This document shows, one piece after another, positions 14,985 to 22,709 of a stretch of 30,588 nt of DNA (the first letter of the stretch is position 1; every line of letters starts with the position of its first letter). The notes beneath the pieces are model-generated. The model was not told where the DNA came from. It made no database searches and saw only the letters and a program-made list of their open reading frames with translations. Source of the DNA: Bacteroidota bacterium. Lineage in GTDB: Bacteria; Bacteroidota; Bacteroidia; JAADEI01. The translations under genes and the position numbers were made by a program. The stretch is taken from contig JAJRPU010000009.1 in the NCBI GenBank assembly GCA_024280615.1, forward strand, positions 1 through 30,588, read 5' to 3'.

Positions 14985-16610
14985 TTAATACTCAGGCATT
15001 GGTGGTGTGGTGTTCTTTTCCTTTTCGGGCTCTTCGGCTACGGTGCATTCAGTGACTAAGTACATTCCAGCCACTGAAGCGGCGTTCTCAAGGGCTGTCC
15101 TTACTACCTTAGTTGGGTCAATAACACCTGCTTCCAGCAGGTTCTGGAACTGTCCTGTTTTGGCGTTGAAGCCCCAGTCCCCGTCTTTCTCTTTAACCTT
15201 CTCTACGATTACAGACCCTTCAAATCCAGCGTTAGCAGCGATTTGTTTCAAAGGTTCTGGTAGTGCCTTCTTGACTGTCTCAATTCCGAACTTCTGGTCT
15301 TCGTGCTCCACTTCCAACTGCGTGGATTCCAGTTTTTGAAGAGCTCTTATGTAAGCCACTCCGCCACCGGGAACAATTCCTTCTTCAACGGCAGCCCTTG
15401 TAGCGCTGAGAGCGTCTTCAATCCTGTCTTTCTTTTCCTTCAGTTCCACTTCGGTTGGTGCACCGACATAGATTACAGCAACGCCGCCAACTAATTTAGC
15501 TTTCCTCTCTTGAAGTTTCTCTTTGTCATATTCGCTTGTTGCCTTTTCAATCTCGGCTTCAATTTGCTTGATACGTGCCTTTATGTCTTCTGGGTCTCCT
15601 TTACCACCTATTATTGTGGTGTTTTCCTTGTCAACAACGACCTTTTCAGCACGACCAAGCATATTTAAGTCTGCATTCTCAAGTTTGTAGCCCTGTTCTT
15701 CAGAGACGACCGTACCACCAGTGAGAATGGCTATGTCCTGAAGCATTGCCTTCCTTCGCTCACCGAACCCAGGTGCTTTGACTGCACATACTTTCAGGAC
15801 TCCACGCAACTTGTTAACAACGAGAGTAGCAAGGGCTTCTCCTTCCACGTCTTCTGCAATTATAAGCAACGGTTTGTTTGTTTGAAGAACTTTTTCAAGG
15901 ATAGGCAATAGTTCTTTCATATTGGAAATCTTCTTATCTGTGAGCAAGATATATGGGTCTTCCAGAACGCACTCCATCCTATCAGGGTCAGTTATGAAAT
16001 ATGGTGACAAATAACCTCTGTCAAATTGCATACCTTCCACAACGTCAACATAGGTTTCCGTCCCCTTGGCTTCTTCAACTGTTATGACACCCTCCTTCTT
16101 AACTTTCTTCATTGCTTCGGCGATGATCTTACCTATTTCTGGGTCGTTATTGGCTGAAATGGTTGCAACTTGCTCAATCTTAGTGTAATCGTCACCAACT
16201 TGAATAGACATTTCCTTCAAGGTGTCAATAACAACCTTAACTGCCTTGTCAATTCCTCTTTTAAGTTCAATTGGGTTGGCACCGGCAGCAACATATTTCA
16301 ATCCAGCGTGAATAAGAGCCTGAGCCAACACACATGCCGTTGTTGTCCCATCACCTGCAACATCTGCTGTCTTACTTGCTGCCTCCCTAACTAATTGAGC
16401 ACCTGTGTTCTCAATTGGATCAGCTAATTCAATTTCCTTAGCAACAGTAACACCATCTTTGGTTACATGCGGTGCCCCAAATTTCTTTTCAATGATTACG
16501 TTTCTCCCCTGTGGTCCAAGGGTTACCTTAACTGCATTGGCAAGGGTATCTATTCCTTTGAGTAGTTTCTCCCGTGCCTCTGTATCAAACAGTATGATTT
16601 TTCCTGCCAT
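14985..16610 (-). CDS. groEL: Chaperonin GroEL (60 kDa)
   Basis: 541-aa group I chaperonin subunit. Conserved segments: TLGPQGRNV (30-38), the ATPase motif GDGTTTA (86-92) with Asp87, and the C-terminal domain EEGIVPGGGVAY. It works with GroES in ATP-driven protein folding in the cytosol. The C-terminal tail is odd: after AEEPEKEK it ends NTTPPMPEY, without the Gly-Gly-Met repeats usual in bacterial GroEL. It follows groES by 56 nt and is followed by a strong terminator, so groES-groEL is a self-contained operon. Confidence 0.97.
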   Translation of the reverse strand: MAGKIILFDTEAREKLLKGIDTLANAVKVTLGPQGRNVIIEKKFGAPHVTKDGVTVAKEIELADPIENTGAQLVREAASKTADVAGDGTTTACVLAQALIHAGLKYVAAGANPIELKRGIDKAVKVVIDTLKEMSIQVGDDYTKIEQVATISANNDPEIGKIIAEAMKKVKKEGVITVEEAKGTETYVDVVEGMQFDRGYLSPYFITDPDRMECVLEDPYILLTDKKISNMKELLPILEKVLQTNKPLLIIAEDVEGEALATLVVNKLRGVLKVCAVKAPGFGERRKAMLQDIAILTGGTVVSEEQGYKLENADLNMLGRAEKVVVDKENTTIIGGKGDPEDIKARIKQIEAEIEKATSEYDKEKLQERKAKLVGGVAVIYVGAPTEVELKEKKDRIEDALSATRAAVEEGIVPGGGVAYIRALQKLESTQLEVEHEDQKFGIETVKKALPEPLKQIAANAGFEGSVIVEKVKEKDGDWGFNAKTGQFQNLLEAGVIDPTKVVRTALENAASVAGMYLVTECTVAEEPEKEKNTTPPMPEY

Positions 16611-16666
16611 GGCTCACTTGATTTTTTAGATTTTTAGTTGAATTTTAATTAAAAAAATGGCGATTA

Positions 16667-16960
16667 TTATTCTTCAATGATTGCGTAGATGTCTGATTCC
16701 CTCATTATGAGGTATTCCTCTCCGTCAATTTCTATTTCAGTGCCGGCGTATTTACCAAAAAGGACTTTTTGTCCCACCTTGACAGTAGTTGGTTCATCCT
16801 TTTTACCCGGACCAACAGCAACGACAATTCCTTGTTGTGGACGCTCCTTAGCGGTGTCTGGAATTATAATTCCTGATTTAGTTACTTCCTCTTCAATGGG
16901 CTTGACCACCACTCTGTCGTGCAATGGCTTGAGCCCCACTTTGGTTTGAACCTCCGTCAT
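16667..16960 (-). CDS. groES: Co-chaperonin GroES
   Basis: 97-aa GroES. It contains LKPLHDRVVVKP, the mobile loop with GIIIPDTAKERPQQG, VVAVGPGKK and the C-terminal EYLIMRESDIYAII. It forms the heptameric lid of GroEL. First gene of the two-gene operon. The 109-nt upstream region lacks the CIRCE repeat (TTAGCACTC-N9-GAGTGCTAA) recognised by HrcA, so another mode of heat regulation is likely; a sigma-54-like TGGCAC-N5-TTGT element lies at 16991-17005. Confidence 0.97.
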   Translation of the reverse strand: MTEVQTKVGLKPLHDRVVVKPIEEEVTKSGIIIPDTAKERPQQGIVVAVGPGKKDEPTTVKVGQKVLFGKYAGTEIEIDGEEYLIMRESDIYAIIEE

Positions 16961-16990
16961 AGCTCATTTATTTTTCATAGCAATAAAATA

Positions 16991-17005
16991 ACAATTAATG
17001 TGCCA
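16991..17005 (-). promoter_or_regulatory. Possible sigma-54-like element upstream of groES
   Basis: Minus strand TGGCAC-N5-TTGT, close to the -24/-12 consensus TGGCAC-N5-TTGC, with the GG and GT dinucleotides 10 nt apart. It lies about 30 nt before the groES ATG. The final C is T, so the match is imperfect and may be chance. Confidence 0.25.
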
Positions 17006-17069
17006 AGGGAAACATTAACGACATAGTTGCAAGTTATATGACACTATTGCAGGGATGAAAATGCAATAA

Positions 17070-18047
17070 TTACATATCATTCTGCACCTCTTGTAAGATT
17101 CTTCTACCTTCGTCAGTCAGAATTCTTCCTCTTGGTGTCCTGACAACAAGTCCTTTCTGCAATAGGAATGGCTCAATCACTTCTTCCAGAGTAGCTGGTT
17201 CCTCCCCTGTCAAAGAAGCAATAGCATTTATTCCAGCAGGTCCCCCTTCAAAATGGTCCATTAGAGCTCTAAGAAACTTAATATCTGCTTGGTGCAACCC
17301 TGATTTATGAATTCCCAACTTTTTCAAGGAATCCATAACCAATTGTTCGTCAATAATTTTTGTATTTCTAACAGTTGCAAAATCTACCATTCTTTTCAGT
17401 AAATTCAAAGCAATACGAGGCGTTCCCCTACTGCATGATGCAAGGATTCCTGCCGCTACTTCAGTAATAAACACTTTGAGTTTATCTGCAGCTTGCAAAA
17501 TGATCTGTCTAAGGGTGTCGTCATCATACAAAGAAAGGGAAAAGGTTATTCCGAATCTTGACCTGAGGGGACTGCTTATCAGAGCTGGTCTGGTGGTTGC
17601 CGCCACCACCGTAAATGGAACGAGAGCAATTCTAATGTTTTGTCCATAGGGACCACTCTCAACCACATAATCAACTACAAAATCTTCCATTGCTATCATT
17701 AGAACTTCTTCAACAGACTTGGGCAATCTGTGGAATTCGTCAATAAACAAGACGTCCCCAGACTTCAGATTAGTAAGTGTTGACAATAAGTCAGCTGGTT
17801 TGCTTATAGCAGGTGCATTAATTGCGACAAAATTCGTTCCCATTTCCTTAGCAATGAGTTTTGCCAGTGAAGTTTTTCCCGTGCCAGGTGGTCCAACAAG
17901 TAAAATATGGTCAAGAGGACTTTTCCTTTTAAGGGCAGACCGAATAAACACACGCAAATTACTTATGACATCAGGAAATCCGATAAATTCATCTAACGAA
18001 GCTGGTCTGAACAGGTCCCCATTAACAAACATATTACCTTCGTGCAT
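17070..18047 (-). CDS. ruvB: Holliday junction branch migration ATPase RuvB
   Basis: 325-aa AAA+ motor of the RuvABC resolvasome. FRPASLDEFIGFPDVISNL is the N-terminal family segment (FIGQ in most members, FIGF here). Walker A VGPPGTGKT lies at 51-59, Walker B VLFIDEFHRL at 99-108, and sensor/arginine-finger region AATTRPALISSPLRSRFG follows. The C-terminal winged helix contains RTPRGRILTDEGRRIL. ATG at 18047 gives a normal N-terminus. No ruvA or ruvC is adjacent. It is divergent from dprA with only 21 bp between the two start codons. Confidence 0.94.
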   Translation of the reverse strand: MHEGNMFVNGDLFRPASLDEFIGFPDVISNLRVFIRSALKRKSPLDHILLVGPPGTGKTSLAKLIAKEMGTNFVAINAPAISKPADLLSTLTNLKSGDVLFIDEFHRLPKSVEEVLMIAMEDFVVDYVVESGPYGQNIRIALVPFTVVAATTRPALISSPLRSRFGITFSLSLYDDDTLRQIILQAADKLKVFITEVAAGILASCSRGTPRIALNLLKRMVDFATVRNTKIIDEQLVMDSLKKLGIHKSGLHQADIKFLRALMDHFEGGPAGINAIASLTGEEPATLEEVIEPFLLQKGLVVRTPRGRILTDEGRRILQEVQNDM

Positions 18048-18052
18048 CTTTA

Positions 18053-18061
18053 CTAAATTAG
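18053..18061. promoter_or_regulatory. Shared near-palindromic -7 element of ruvB and dprA
   Basis: CTAAATTAG. Read rightward it gives TAAATTAG, 7 nt before the dprA ATG at 18069; read leftward it gives TAATTTAG, 5 nt before the ruvB ATG at 18047. Both differ from TAnnTTTG at one position. Use as overlapping divergent promoters is inference from position and from the perfect boxes elsewhere in the window. Confidence 0.35.
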
Positions 18062-18068
18062 TGATGAT

Positions 18069-19187
18069 ATGTTGAACGAAAATCAGGAAAGGGAATTAAC
18101 ATATCGGGTTGCACTAAGATATGCTGAAGGCATAGGGAATCAATTGGCTCGCAAGATAATAGCGTCACAAATATCTTTAAAAGACCTGTTTGAGGGCAAT
18201 CCAGATGCCATAACTAAACTGTTGAATATTGAAGGCATAGGCAAAAGCACTCTAATCAATTTTGAAAAAAGTGTCAGACAGGCTATTGATAAAGCCTTAA
18301 ATGTTCTCACAGATTGTCAGAGGAACAATATCAATATAACATTCTTTGACCAAACGACTTATCCTCCCCTTCTGAAACATTGTGATGATGCTCCTTATGT
18401 GCTATGCTACAAAGGAAATACTGACTGGTTTGACTTGCCCTCCATAGCTATAGTAGGCACAAGACGCCCAACTCCTTATGGCATTGCAGTAACCAAAGAA
18501 CTTATTGAAGACTTGTCTTCCGTAGAGCCTGTCGTGGTTAGTGGTTTGGCATACGGGATAGATAGTATTGCCCACGAAGAAGCCCTCCGCAAAAACTTAA
18601 TTACTGTAGCTATTTTAGCACATGGACTTGACATTATTTATCCGGCTGCTAATAAGAAATTGGCTCATAAAATAATTGATTCAGGTGGGTGCTTAATAAG
18701 TGAATTCTTCCCGGGTGAGAAGCCTGAGAAAGAGCATTTTCCACGCAGAAACCGTATAATAGCAGGAATTTCTGAAGCCACTTTGGTAATTGAATCAAAA
18801 GAGGATGGCGGTGCCATGATAACGGCTCATTTTGCCTTTGACTATGGCAGAGAAGTTTTTGCTGTTCCGGGACGCATACACGACAAAACATCGCAAGGAT
18901 GCCTGAAACTTATAAAGGATAATATCGCCACTGTAGTAATAAATGCCAGAACCATTATTGAAACAATGGGGTGGGAGCAAAGAAAACAATTAAAACAAAA
19001 AACCCTGCTATTAACTCCTGAAGAACAAGTCATTTACGACTTACTAAGAGCCTCCAACAACCCTTTATCAATAGAAGAAATTAGTGCTGCCTTAGATAAA
19101 CCTATTCCACAGATAATAAACACTCTCCTTATGATGGAAATGAAAGGGCTAGTTAAATCAATGCCGGGACAGAGGTTTTCATTGTAA
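18069..19187 (+). CDS. dprA: DNA-processing protein DprA
   Basis: 372-aa protein that loads RecA onto incoming single-stranded DNA during natural transformation. An N-terminal helix-hairpin-helix-like region (about residues 1-70) is followed by the Rossmann-like DprA domain: AIVGTRRPTPYG, VVSGLAYGIDSIAHEEAL, HGLDIIYPAANKKL, LISEFFPGEKP and FPRRNRIIAG. The C-terminus is a winged helix (DML1-like) ending MKGLVKSMPGQRFSL. Full length. Together with comM at 28638-30179 it suggests competence for DNA uptake, although no uptake-pilus gene is in the window. It converges on the GT4 gene with 10 nt between stops. Confidence 0.95.
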   Translation: MLNENQERELTYRVALRYAEGIGNQLARKIIASQISLKDLFEGNPDAITKLLNIEGIGKSTLINFEKSVRQAIDKALNVLTDCQRNNINITFFDQTTYPPLLKHCDDAPYVLCYKGNTDWFDLPSIAIVGTRRPTPYGIAVTKELIEDLSSVEPVVVSGLAYGIDSIAHEEALRKNLITVAILAHGLDIIYPAANKKLAHKIIDSGGCLISEFFPGEKPEKEHFPRRNRIIAGISEATLVIESKEDGGAMITAHFAFDYGREVFAVPGRIHDKTSQGCLKLIKDNIATVVINARTIIETMGWEQRKQLKQKTLLLTPEEQVIYDLLRASNNPLSIEEISAALDKPIPQIINTLLMMEMKGLVKSMPGQRFSL

Positions 19188-19197
19188 AACGCTTCTT

Positions 19198-20331
19198 CTA
19201 TTGTCTGATAGATTCATATAGATTCTGAAAGGCATCCACTAGCGCTTTCCAAGAAAATCTTTCTTTCTCCTGTTTGACCCCTTCTTTTAGGTGTCTTGCT
19301 AACTCTTCATCTGTGAAAAATTTATATATTGCTTTTGCTATCTGTTTAGGGTCTGGTTCAACAACCAGTCCTGACACTCCGTCTGGAACCTGTTCCGGCA
19401 GTCCTCCAACATTAGTTACAACCATTGGTTTTTCATAATGATAGGCTATCTGTGTTACGCCACTTTGAGTGGCTGACTTATATGGTTGTACGACAAGGTC
19501 TGCGGCACAGAAAAAGAGATGTACTTTATCATCGGGAATGAAGTAATTATGTATAATGAATTTATCCTTTAAGTTCAGTTGGTCTATCATTTGGCGATAT
19601 TCAGGTTCGCTATTAAAGTAAAATTCTCCTGCCACAAGGAAAACAACATCTAGCTGATTTAGAGGGGGTGTGGCAGCGGCTTTAATAAGTAGGTCCAAGC
19701 CTTTATACGGACGAACAGCCCCAAAAAATAAAACTATTGGCTTGTTCTGAGGAAGATTTAGAACTTTCCTTGCTTTCTCCTGTGGGATTGCCGACGGATA
19801 TATATCCAGGATAGGGTGAACAGCATATTTAATTGGCTTTGAAGTTAGTTGTTTTAGTTTTGATGCCGATGCTTCGGACATAGTGAGGAATCCATCCATA
19901 GCAGAAATGAAATATCTGTTTAGAAACCTATCCATAAAAGATGGTTCGTGAGGGAAGGGGTTGTCCACAAAGCCAACTTTCAAAATTTGTTTCTTGAGAA
20001 GCCGTGCTATCGTGCCGTATGACGGTGCCAATTGAGGAATCCAGTATCTAAAAATAACCAAGTCTGGCACAAGCCTGTTTATTTGCCTTGCCACACTGAG
20101 CCAGTTGAAGGGATTAATCGTGTGGACCTTGCGTTCAATGTGTATTGGATACAAAGGTGGATTTTCTCTGAACTGTGTTTTTCCGGGAAATAAAAATTGT
20201 GGATAGAGAAGTTTAAAAGTCCAGCCTTTAACATTAATCCCCTGCACTTGTAGTTCATATAGAAACCTTTCGCCAGTGACTGTGATTCCTCCTCTATAAG
20301 GGAACAGCGGTCCGATGTATATTGCGTCCAA
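19198..20331 (-). CDS. Glycosyltransferase family 4 (GT-B) protein
   Basis: 377-aa GT4-type glycosyltransferase. N-terminal YIGPLFPYRGGI is the acceptor-side glycine loop. The C-terminal domain has LFFGAVRPYKGLDLLIKAA, LVVQPYKSATQSGVTQIAYHYE and PMVVTNVGGLPEQVPDGVSG, the nucleotide-sugar-binding region with the conserved glutamate. Substrate unknown; likely cell-surface polysaccharide or glycolipid synthesis at the inner membrane. The start is TTG at 20331; no in-frame ATG exists upstream before AT-rich non-coding sequence, and the N-terminal strand MDAIYIGPLF fits the family. A perfect 8-bp inverted repeat lies immediately upstream at 20334-20354. Confidence 0.88.
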   Translation of the reverse strand: MDAIYIGPLFPYRGGITVTGERFLYELQVQGINVKGWTFKLLYPQFLFPGKTQFRENPPLYPIHIERKVHTINPFNWLSVARQINRLVPDLVIFRYWIPQLAPSYGTIARLLKKQILKVGFVDNPFPHEPSFMDRFLNRYFISAMDGFLTMSEASASKLKQLTSKPIKYAVHPILDIYPSAIPQEKARKVLNLPQNKPIVLFFGAVRPYKGLDLLIKAAATPPLNQLDVVFLVAGEFYFNSEPEYRQMIDQLNLKDKFIIHNYFIPDDKVHLFFCAADLVVQPYKSATQSGVTQIAYHYEKPMVVTNVGGLPEQVPDGVSGLVVEPDPKQIAKAIYKFFTDEELARHLKEGVKQEKERFSWKALVDAFQNLYESIRQ

Positions 20332-20333
20332 TG

Positions 20334-20354
20334 CTATTTTTATGGTAAAAATAG
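20334..20354. repeat. Perfect 8-bp inverted repeat before GT4 start
   Basis: CTATTTTT (20334-20341), 5-nt loop ATGGT, then AAAAATAG (20347-20354). It lies 2 nt upstream of the TTG start of the glycosyltransferase and after the stop of the small ORF. As RNA it would be a weak A-U hairpin just before the initiation codon; as DNA it could be an operator. Function unknown. Confidence 0.35.
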
Positions 20355-20362
20355 GTAAGTGC

Positions 20363-20605
20363 TCACTGACTATATGGCAGTTTAACTCCTATTTTTTCCA
20401 ACTTTAATTTTCTTTGGTTGAAGTCAAGGGAAGAGTCAACAAGTATTTTCATTATTTCAATTTCTATTCCTGATAAGTGGTCAACCCTTACGATTAATTC
20501 TCGGCGGCGCTTACCGCGACTGTCCTGCCAATACTTAACTAACCATTTCCACTCATATATCCGCTTTGCTTCCTTCTTCCTGAATGTTTCAACGCCGAAA
20601 CGCAT
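20363..20605 (-). CDS. Small basic protein of unknown function
   Basis: 80-aa ORF starting MRFGVETFRKKEAKRIYEWK and ending KIGVKLPYSQ. It is rich in Lys, Arg and Glu, with no signal peptide, membrane segment or motif that I recognise. It is not a reading-frame shadow, as no other gene covers the interval. It lies 31 nt upstream of the GT4 gene on the same strand and could be cotranscribed. Whether it is translated is uncertain. Confidence 0.45.
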   Translation of the reverse strand: MRFGVETFRKKEAKRIYEWKWLVKYWQDSRGKRRRELIVRVDHLSGIEIEIMKILVDSSLDFNQRKLKLEKIGVKLPYSQ

Positions 20606-20798
20606 TGCTATGAGTCTTTACCTCTGTTCATCTTAACAATAAACTTTGGGAAGTAGGTTCGGTTAACAAAATACAAAGCCCGAAAACCCATAATCTGTCT
20701 CTTAAAATCATTTGTTACTTCGCATAATGAGGTTAGAGGTGCTATTTTAAGCACAAATTAAATGTGGGTCGTATCTTTGTAGGAAAATGAGTTAATTA
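20606..20798. other. Intergenic region between divergent transcription units
   Basis: 193 nt without a gene between the small ORF and the membrane-protein gene. It holds a -7 promoter box at 20772-20779 and a minimal ATG-AGT-TAA reading frame at 20787-20795 just before the true start. No tRNA-like fold, terminator or riboswitch was recognised. Confidence 0.6.
20772..20779 (+). promoter_or_regulatory. -7 promoter box for the 20799 operon
   Basis: TATCTTTG, an exact TAnnTTTG match, 19 nt before the ATG at 20799. It predicts a short leader of roughly 12-15 nt containing ATG-AGT-TAA (20787-20795) in frame with the gene. Confidence 0.5.
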
Positions 20799-21383
20799 AT
20801 GGATAAGAAGAAGTTGGCATTGCGGATTGTTAATATAGTGTTAACTGTTTTGGCAATATATTTGGCTTATGCTCTTGGAAAAACGCTCATTGAGCCTGTT
20901 AGGGCACAGAAAATAGCGAAACAACGATATAAAGAAGTTATTCGGCGGTTGGAAGCAGTTCGCGAAGCACAAATGATTTACAGAGAAATTCATGGGAAAT
21001 TTGCTGAAGATTGGGATTCTTTAGTGCATACTATCAAATACGACACTCTCATTGAAGTGAAAGTCATAGGCAACCCGGACGATACAACCCAGGAAGTTAC
21101 TTATGATACACTATACATACCTGCTATAGAAGCCTATTATGAACGTCTTGGTGATAACAAAATGGAACCCGATTCATTGCCGTTTATACCATTTAGTGGT
21201 GGCAAAAAGTTCCAACTGGCCGCTGGATTTATTGAAAAGGGTAGGGTGAGGGTCCCTGTGTTTCAGGTTGTTGCCCCTGATACTGTCTTCCTTGCAGACC
21301 TGCCCAGAGACTATATTGATGAGGAACATGCATTGATTCTCGGGTCCCTGACGGAAGCCACATACACTGGAAACTGGCGCTAA
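20799..21383 (+). CDS. Conserved membrane-anchored protein upstream of DUF3822-like gene
   Basis: 194-aa protein with one N-terminal membrane helix (about residues 7-27, IVNIVLTVLAIYLAYALGK), then a coiled-coil-like segment (33-57, RAQKIAKQRYKEVIRRLEAV) and a soluble domain, probably periplasmic. The part REAQMIYREIHGKFAEDWDSLV resembles the prepilin-like pattern in which a short segment after the helix precedes a folded domain, but no prepilin cleavage site is seen. Similar proteins occur next to DUF3822 genes in Bacteroidota. Function unknown. It is followed by the DUF3822-like gene after 4 nt, making a three-gene unit with rsmD. Confidence 0.75.
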   Translation: MDKKKLALRIVNIVLTVLAIYLAYALGKTLIEPVRAQKIAKQRYKEVIRRLEAVREAQMIYREIHGKFAEDWDSLVHTIKYDTLIEVKVIGNPDDTTQEVTYDTLYIPAIEAYYERLGDNKMEPDSLPFIPFSGGKKFQLAAGFIEKGRVRVPVFQVVAPDTVFLADLPRDYIDEEHALILGSLTEATYTGNWR

Positions 21384-21387
21384 TGTA

Positions 21388-22134
21388 ATGTTGCAACGCA
21401 TTCAATCTTTTGTGCACAAGAAGTTTAGAAAGGCAGAACCTAATCGGTATTCCATCCTCTGGGCTCTCTCAGGACGATTGGTAATTGTAGAGTTTTTCAA
21501 AGATGGGATTCCTGCACGGATAGAGGAATTGAAAATGCTTGAACACAATAATATTCCTGACTTATGGTTTGATTTATCAAAGGAAAGGCAATATGCCCGC
21601 CTTAGGACAGTGGTTAACAGCTCTGAGCTGTGGCTGAGCACTTGTCAACCGTTCAAAGAACCTTATGAACTGCTTGAAATTGATTACAATCGCTTATTAA
21701 GCATAGGACTAAAAGAGAACCTGTGGTTTTATTTCATGGTTGATGACTCATGGCAGCATTTCCGTCAGGCTGGAATTGTAATCACACATATTGCCGAACC
21801 CTTATTTAAAATATCTGTTCAACATATTGGAACACTTGTTTCATACTTAGATAGCCACTCCCTATGGATAGCAACATTCAATAACAAAAAGAATTTGTTT
21901 TTCTTCAATCAGTTTGAGGTTTCTGATAAAAAAGACTGGATTTTCTGGCACATTCACATAACCAAACTTCTTAAGTTACAGAATCTCTTTTTGCCGATGG
22001 GAGCACGTCAAGAGTGGGTCAATGACCTGAAGCAATATGGAGAAGTATTAAATGTGCCTGTAGCTATCAAATCGCGACAATATGAACCGAATGTTCCTGT
22101 GGAACGTTATGTTCTAATGCTGAATTTCAAATAG
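21388..22134 (+). CDS. DUF3822-like protein
   Basis: 248-aa protein matching, by context and pattern, the Bacteroidota family DUF3822, which is commonly encoded directly before rsmD. The family is thought to have an actin/ASKHA-like fold; no catalytic residues are recognisable here. Visible landmarks are LWLSTCQPFKEPYELLEID, LFFFNQFEVSDKKDWIFWHI and a C-terminal region. The stop codon TAG is directly followed by the rsmD ATG at 22135, implying translational coupling and a possible link to ribosome maturation (inference). Confidence 0.7.
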   Translation: MLQRIQSFVHKKFRKAEPNRYSILWALSGRLVIVEFFKDGIPARIEELKMLEHNNIPDLWFDLSKERQYARLRTVVNSSELWLSTCQPFKEPYELLEIDYNRLLSIGLKENLWFYFMVDDSWQHFRQAGIVITHIAEPLFKISVQHIGTLVSYLDSHSLWIATFNNKKNLFFFNQFEVSDKKDWIFWHIHITKLLKLQNLFLPMGARQEWVNDLKQYGEVLNVPVAIKSRQYEPNVPVERYVLMLNFK

Positions 22135-22677
22135 ATGCGAATAGTTAGTGGACGCTTTAAGGGAAGGGTGTTTCATCCACCTAGGAACATACCTGCTCGT
22201 CCCACGACTGATTTTGCCCGAACAGCTCTTTTTAACATTATGGAAAATTATTTTGATTTTTCAAACCTGAATGTTCTGGACCTATTTGCTGGCACTGGTT
22301 TCATTAGCTATGAGTTTATTTCCCGTGGCGTGCCATCAGTAATAGCAGTTGAAAAGGATAAGCGGTGTGTAGAGTTCATAAAGAAAACTGCCCGAACGCT
22401 GGGTGTTTCACAACAGCTGAAGGTAATAAAAATGGACGTGTTTAAATTCCTAAAAGGCTGGTATGGAACTTTTGACATCATTTTTGCTGGTCCGCCCTAC
22501 CCATTATCTTCTGAAATAAGAAAGATATATGACTACGTCTTTCAATATGAAAGGCTTAGTCCCGAAGGATGGCTTATAATAGAACATGACAGACGTGTGG
22601 ACCTGTCTAATTTGCCACATTTAATTGACCAGAGGCACTATGGTGCCAGTATTTTCAGTATCTTCGCTAACAAATAA
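22135..22677 (+). CDS. rsmD: RsmD-type 16S rRNA (guanine966-N2)-methyltransferase
   Basis: 180-aa SAM-dependent methyltransferase. N-terminal MRIVSGRFKGR and PTTDFARTALFNIM are RsmD signatures; motif I is LDLFAGTGFISYE (49-61), and AVEKD at 73-77 gives the SAM-ribose acid. Motif IV, normally (D/N)PPY, reads A-G119-P-P-Y122, so the usual catalytic Asp/Asn is Gly (codon GGT, one base from GAT). Either the enzyme has reduced or altered activity or this is a sequencing or strain variant. Everything else is intact and length is normal. It directly follows the DUF3822-like stop. Confidence 0.88.
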   Translation: MRIVSGRFKGRVFHPPRNIPARPTTDFARTALFNIMENYFDFSNLNVLDLFAGTGFISYEFISRGVPSVIAVEKDKRCVEFIKKTARTLGVSQQLKVIKMDVFKFLKGWYGTFDIIFAGPPYPLSSEIRKIYDYVFQYERLSPEGWLIIEHDRRVDLSNLPHLIDQRHYGASIFSIFANK

Positions 22678-22709
22678 CTTTTTTCACGAATCTTTCAAAC
22701 TGTCTAATC

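Noticed and set aside
16961..17069. CIRCE element upstream of groES
   Set aside because: No TTAGCACTC/GAGTGCTAA arms are present in either orientation.
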